From assembly GCF_003096675.1 (NCBI RefSeq), contig NZ_QEKW01000004.1, forward strand, positions 124,001 through 188,000: DNA of 64,000 nt, in the 5' to 3' direction. Position numbers and translations under genes: made by a program. The notes under the pieces were generated by a model, which was not told where the DNA came from, made no database searches, and saw nothing but the letters and a program-made list of their open reading frames with translations. Below, piece after piece: positions 62,519 to 64,000 of the stretch. This DNA comes from Actinomycetospora cinnamomea. GTDB lineage: Bacteria; Actinomycetota; Actinomycetes; Mycobacteriales; Pseudonocardiaceae. How positions within the stretch are numbered: the first letter of the stretch is position 1; each line of letters begins with the position of its first letter.

Positions 62519-62633
62519 CGTCTCGCCTCCCACCGCGTGGTCCCGACCGGCGCATGCTGGCAGGCCGACCCGGGGACCGCCGGACCGGGGCACGAGTGGC
62601 ACGGCGCACTGTCAGCGGACGGGGACGGCGTGT

Positions 62634-62646
62634 CACAGTGAGGCCC
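62634..62646 (+). promoter_or_regulatory. Possible leaderless promoter of the DUF3024 gene
   Basis: CACAGT (62634-62639) ends 7 nt before the GTG at 62647. It matches the local leaderless spacing but has C for the first T. Confidence 0.35.
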
Positions 62647-62985
62647 GTGCAGGTCCCCGACGAACACCGCGCCATGGTCCGGCAGTGGTGTGCGCGCCGT
62701 GTCCCCGAGGATCAGCGCGACCAGCTGCGCATCTCCTACACCGAGCGCGCCGGCCGCATCACGATCTCGGCCCGCCGCGCGCCGGTGTTCCCCGAGCTCG
62801 GCACCGGGTGGACCACCGAGCCGATCGCCCAGCTGCGCCTGGTGCCGCACGAGGACCGCTGGATCCTGCTCTGGCCCGACTCGAGCGGGCGGTGGCACCG
62901 CTACCCCGACGAGACGAAGGCGGGCTCGCCGGCGCCGCTGCTCGACATCGTCGACGCCGACCCGACCGGCATCTTCTGGGGATGA
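62647..62985 (+). CDS. DUF3024 domain protein
   Basis: The 112-residue protein matches DUF3024: WCARRVPEDQRDQLRISYTE, the central PIAQLRLVPHEDRWILLW, and the C-terminal DADPTGIFWG. It is a small soluble protein with no known role. The GTG at 62647 is favoured for its spacing from a CACAGT element; GTG at 62638 is an alternative with three more residues. Its stop overlaps the NUDIX start (ATGA), so translation is coupled. Confidence 0.78.
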   Translation: MQVPDEHRAMVRQWCARRVPEDQRDQLRISYTERAGRITISARRAPVFPELGTGWTTEPIAQLRLVPHEDRWILLWPDSSGRWHRYPDETKAGSPAPLLDIVDADPTGIFWG

Positions 62986-63599
62986 CCCCGGCGACCCCCT
63001 CCGCGGTGGCCGCGCGCGTCACCGCCCACCACCGCGACGACCGCCGCGCGGTCCACCGGCCCGACCTGCGCCACGCCGCGGTGGCCGTCGTCGTCCTCGA
63101 CGACCCCGCGCGGGGCCCCGGCGTGCTGCTGACCCGGCGGACGTCGCGGCTGCGCGACCACCCCGGTCAGTTCGCGCTGCCCGGCGGCTCGCTCGATCCC
63201 GGCGAGGACGTCGTCACCGCGGCGCGCCGCGAGCTGGACGAGGAACTCGGGCTGCGCCTCGACGAGGAGGCCGTGCTCGGGCTGCTCGACGACTACCCGA
63301 CCCGTTCCGGCTTCGTGATCACGCCCGTGGTGATGGCCGCGTCCGGTGCCGTCGCCGACCTGCGTCCCTCGCCGGACGAGGTCAGCGAGCTGTTCCACAT
63401 CACCCTCGGCGAGCTCGACGTCGAGCCGCGCTACGTGGCGATCGAGGAGTCACCGCGACCCGTGGTGCAGATGCCGCTCGTCGGCCACTCCATCCACGCC
63501 CCCACCGCCGCGGTGCTGCTCCAGTTCCGCGAGGTGGCGCTGCACGGGCGGACCACGCGCGTCGACGGGCTCGAGCAGCCGGTGTTCGCCTGGCGCTGA
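62982..63599 (+). CDS. NUDIX hydrolase, CoA pyrophosphatase-like
   Basis: The 205-residue protein has a full Nudix box (G-x5-E-x7-REL-x-EE-x-GL) at about residues 68-91. The upstream RTSRLRDHPGQFALPGG matches the UPF0035 motif of CoA diphosphatases (NudL). It probably hydrolyses CoA or related dinucleotides with Mg2+. The ATG at 62982 overlaps the DUF3024 stop by 4 nt. The first 30 residues are His/Arg-rich. Confidence 0.87.
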   Translation: MTPATPSAVAARVTAHHRDDRRAVHRPDLRHAAVAVVVLDDPARGPGVLLTRRTSRLRDHPGQFALPGGSLDPGEDVVTAARRELDEELGLRLDEEAVLGLLDDYPTRSGFVITPVVMAASGAVADLRPSPDEVSELFHITLGELDVEPRYVAIEESPRPVVQMPLVGHSIHAPTAAVLLQFREVALHGRTTRVDGLEQPVFAWR

Positions 63600-63743
63600 G
63601 GGTCCGAGCAACCTCGGGGATCGTTCAAGCGCCGTGACGCGTGCGACGAATGGGTGCGGCGGTGGGCGACCCGTGGTTGTCTGGAATGTGCTCTACGGCT
63701 CAGCCGTGGTCCAGTCGAGAACACTGAGGATGTGGAACGCACC

Positions 63744-64000
63744 GTGTGCGGAATCGTCGCGGCGTACGGAGACATCGACCCCGAGAAGTGCGAGCGGATG
63801 CTCGCCCGCATCCACCACCGAGGACCGGACGACACCGGTCGCGTGCACCTCGAGCACGCGTGGCTCGGTCACCAGCGGCTCTCGATCATGGATGTGAGCG
63901 GCGGCAAGCAGCCGATCGCCGACGACACCGACTCCGCCTACGTCGTCGGCAACGGCGAGATCTACAACCACGAGGACATCCGCGACGTCCTCTCCGAGGT
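63744..64000 (+). CDS. asnB: Asparagine synthetase (glutamine-hydrolysing), N-terminus only
   Basis: The frame runs off the right edge. The visible 85 residues are the class II glutamine amidotransferase domain: the N-terminal nucleophile Cys2 (Met-Cys-Gly-Ile-Val), RIHHRGPDD, LGHQRLSIMD and NGEIYNHEDI. The GTG at 63744 must be the start because the Cys has to follow the initiator Met directly; the in-frame GTG at 63732 would bury it. The product would amidate Asp to Asn or modify a cell-envelope or secondary-metabolite substrate; the synthetase domain that decides this lies outside the window. Confidence 0.88.
   Translation, partial: MCGIVAAYGDIDPEKCERMLARIHHRGPDDTGRVHLEHAWLGHQRLSIMDVSGGKQPIADDTDSAYVVGNGEIYNHEDIRDVLSE

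Noticed and set aside
1-64000. CRISPR arrays, tRNA or rRNA genes and insertion sequences
   Set aside because: No regularly spaced repeats, cloverleaf-type sequences, rRNA segments or transposase genes were seen; the intein is the only mobile element.

Overview
The window is very GC-rich (third codon positions almost all G or C), uses many GTG starts, and is densely packed with genes. It comes from an actinomycete chromosome. The order leuS - (converging ino1, PadR) - DUF5318 - class A PBP - GT87 membrane glycosyltransferase - rpsF - ssb - rpsR - rplI - dnaB is the conserved near-origin block of mycobacteria and relatives. Together with a complete cslA-glxA-cslZ tip-glucan locus, this suggests a filamentous actinomycete, probably in Pseudonocardiales. 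The assignment is inference from gene order and composition only.

Layout. 1-5.5 kb: an edge-truncated Asp-rich repeat protein, an MFS transporter, and small conserved proteins (YqgE/AlgH, DUF427, an F420-type PPOX protein, a PaaK-like adenylating enzyme, SdpI-like). 5.6-21.8 kb: the core housekeeping block (leucyl-tRNA synthetase, inositol-phosphate synthase and a PadR regulator with a visible operator, peptidoglycan synthesis, the S6/SSB/S18/L9 operon, and the replicative helicase). The helicase DnaB is interrupted at its Walker A motif by a 402-residue intein that appears to be class 3. It is followed by an abruptly AT-rich stretch of host gene that looks like a homing co-conversion scar. 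21.8-35.1 kb: a CBS protein, a molybdopterin oxidoreductase, a second MFS, CutA, several SDR/AKR/FAD oxidoreductases, DoxX and a FUSC-type membrane protein. 35.3-53.6 kb: lipid-type catabolism (three acyl-CoA dehydrogenases, an SCP2 protein, TetR, P450, SRPBCC) mixed with VanW/DUF1206, a GroES-like protein, an AAA ATPase, an ESS-type symporter and a frameshifted DUF368 membrane gene. 54.4-60.4 kb: cslA-glxA-cslZ, predicted to make, modify and trim a beta-glucan at the cell surface. 60.5-64 kb: a beta-hydroxyacid dehydrogenase with an AhpD-like partner, a lipoprotein, DUF3024, NUDIX, and the start of an asparagine synthetase cut by the window edge.

Regulation. At least a dozen genes have a TAnnnT-like -10 element ending 6-8 nt before the GTG/ATG start and no Shine-Dalgarno sequence, which is the signature of leaderless mRNAs. 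Clear intrinsic-terminator hairpins follow leuS, yqgE, rplI, the 30.0 kb gene, DoxX and the AAA ATPase gene. Perfect inverted repeats mark likely operators at padR, the FadE5-like gene and the P450/SRPBCC divergent promoter. I saw no rRNA, tRNA, CRISPR array or insertion sequence.
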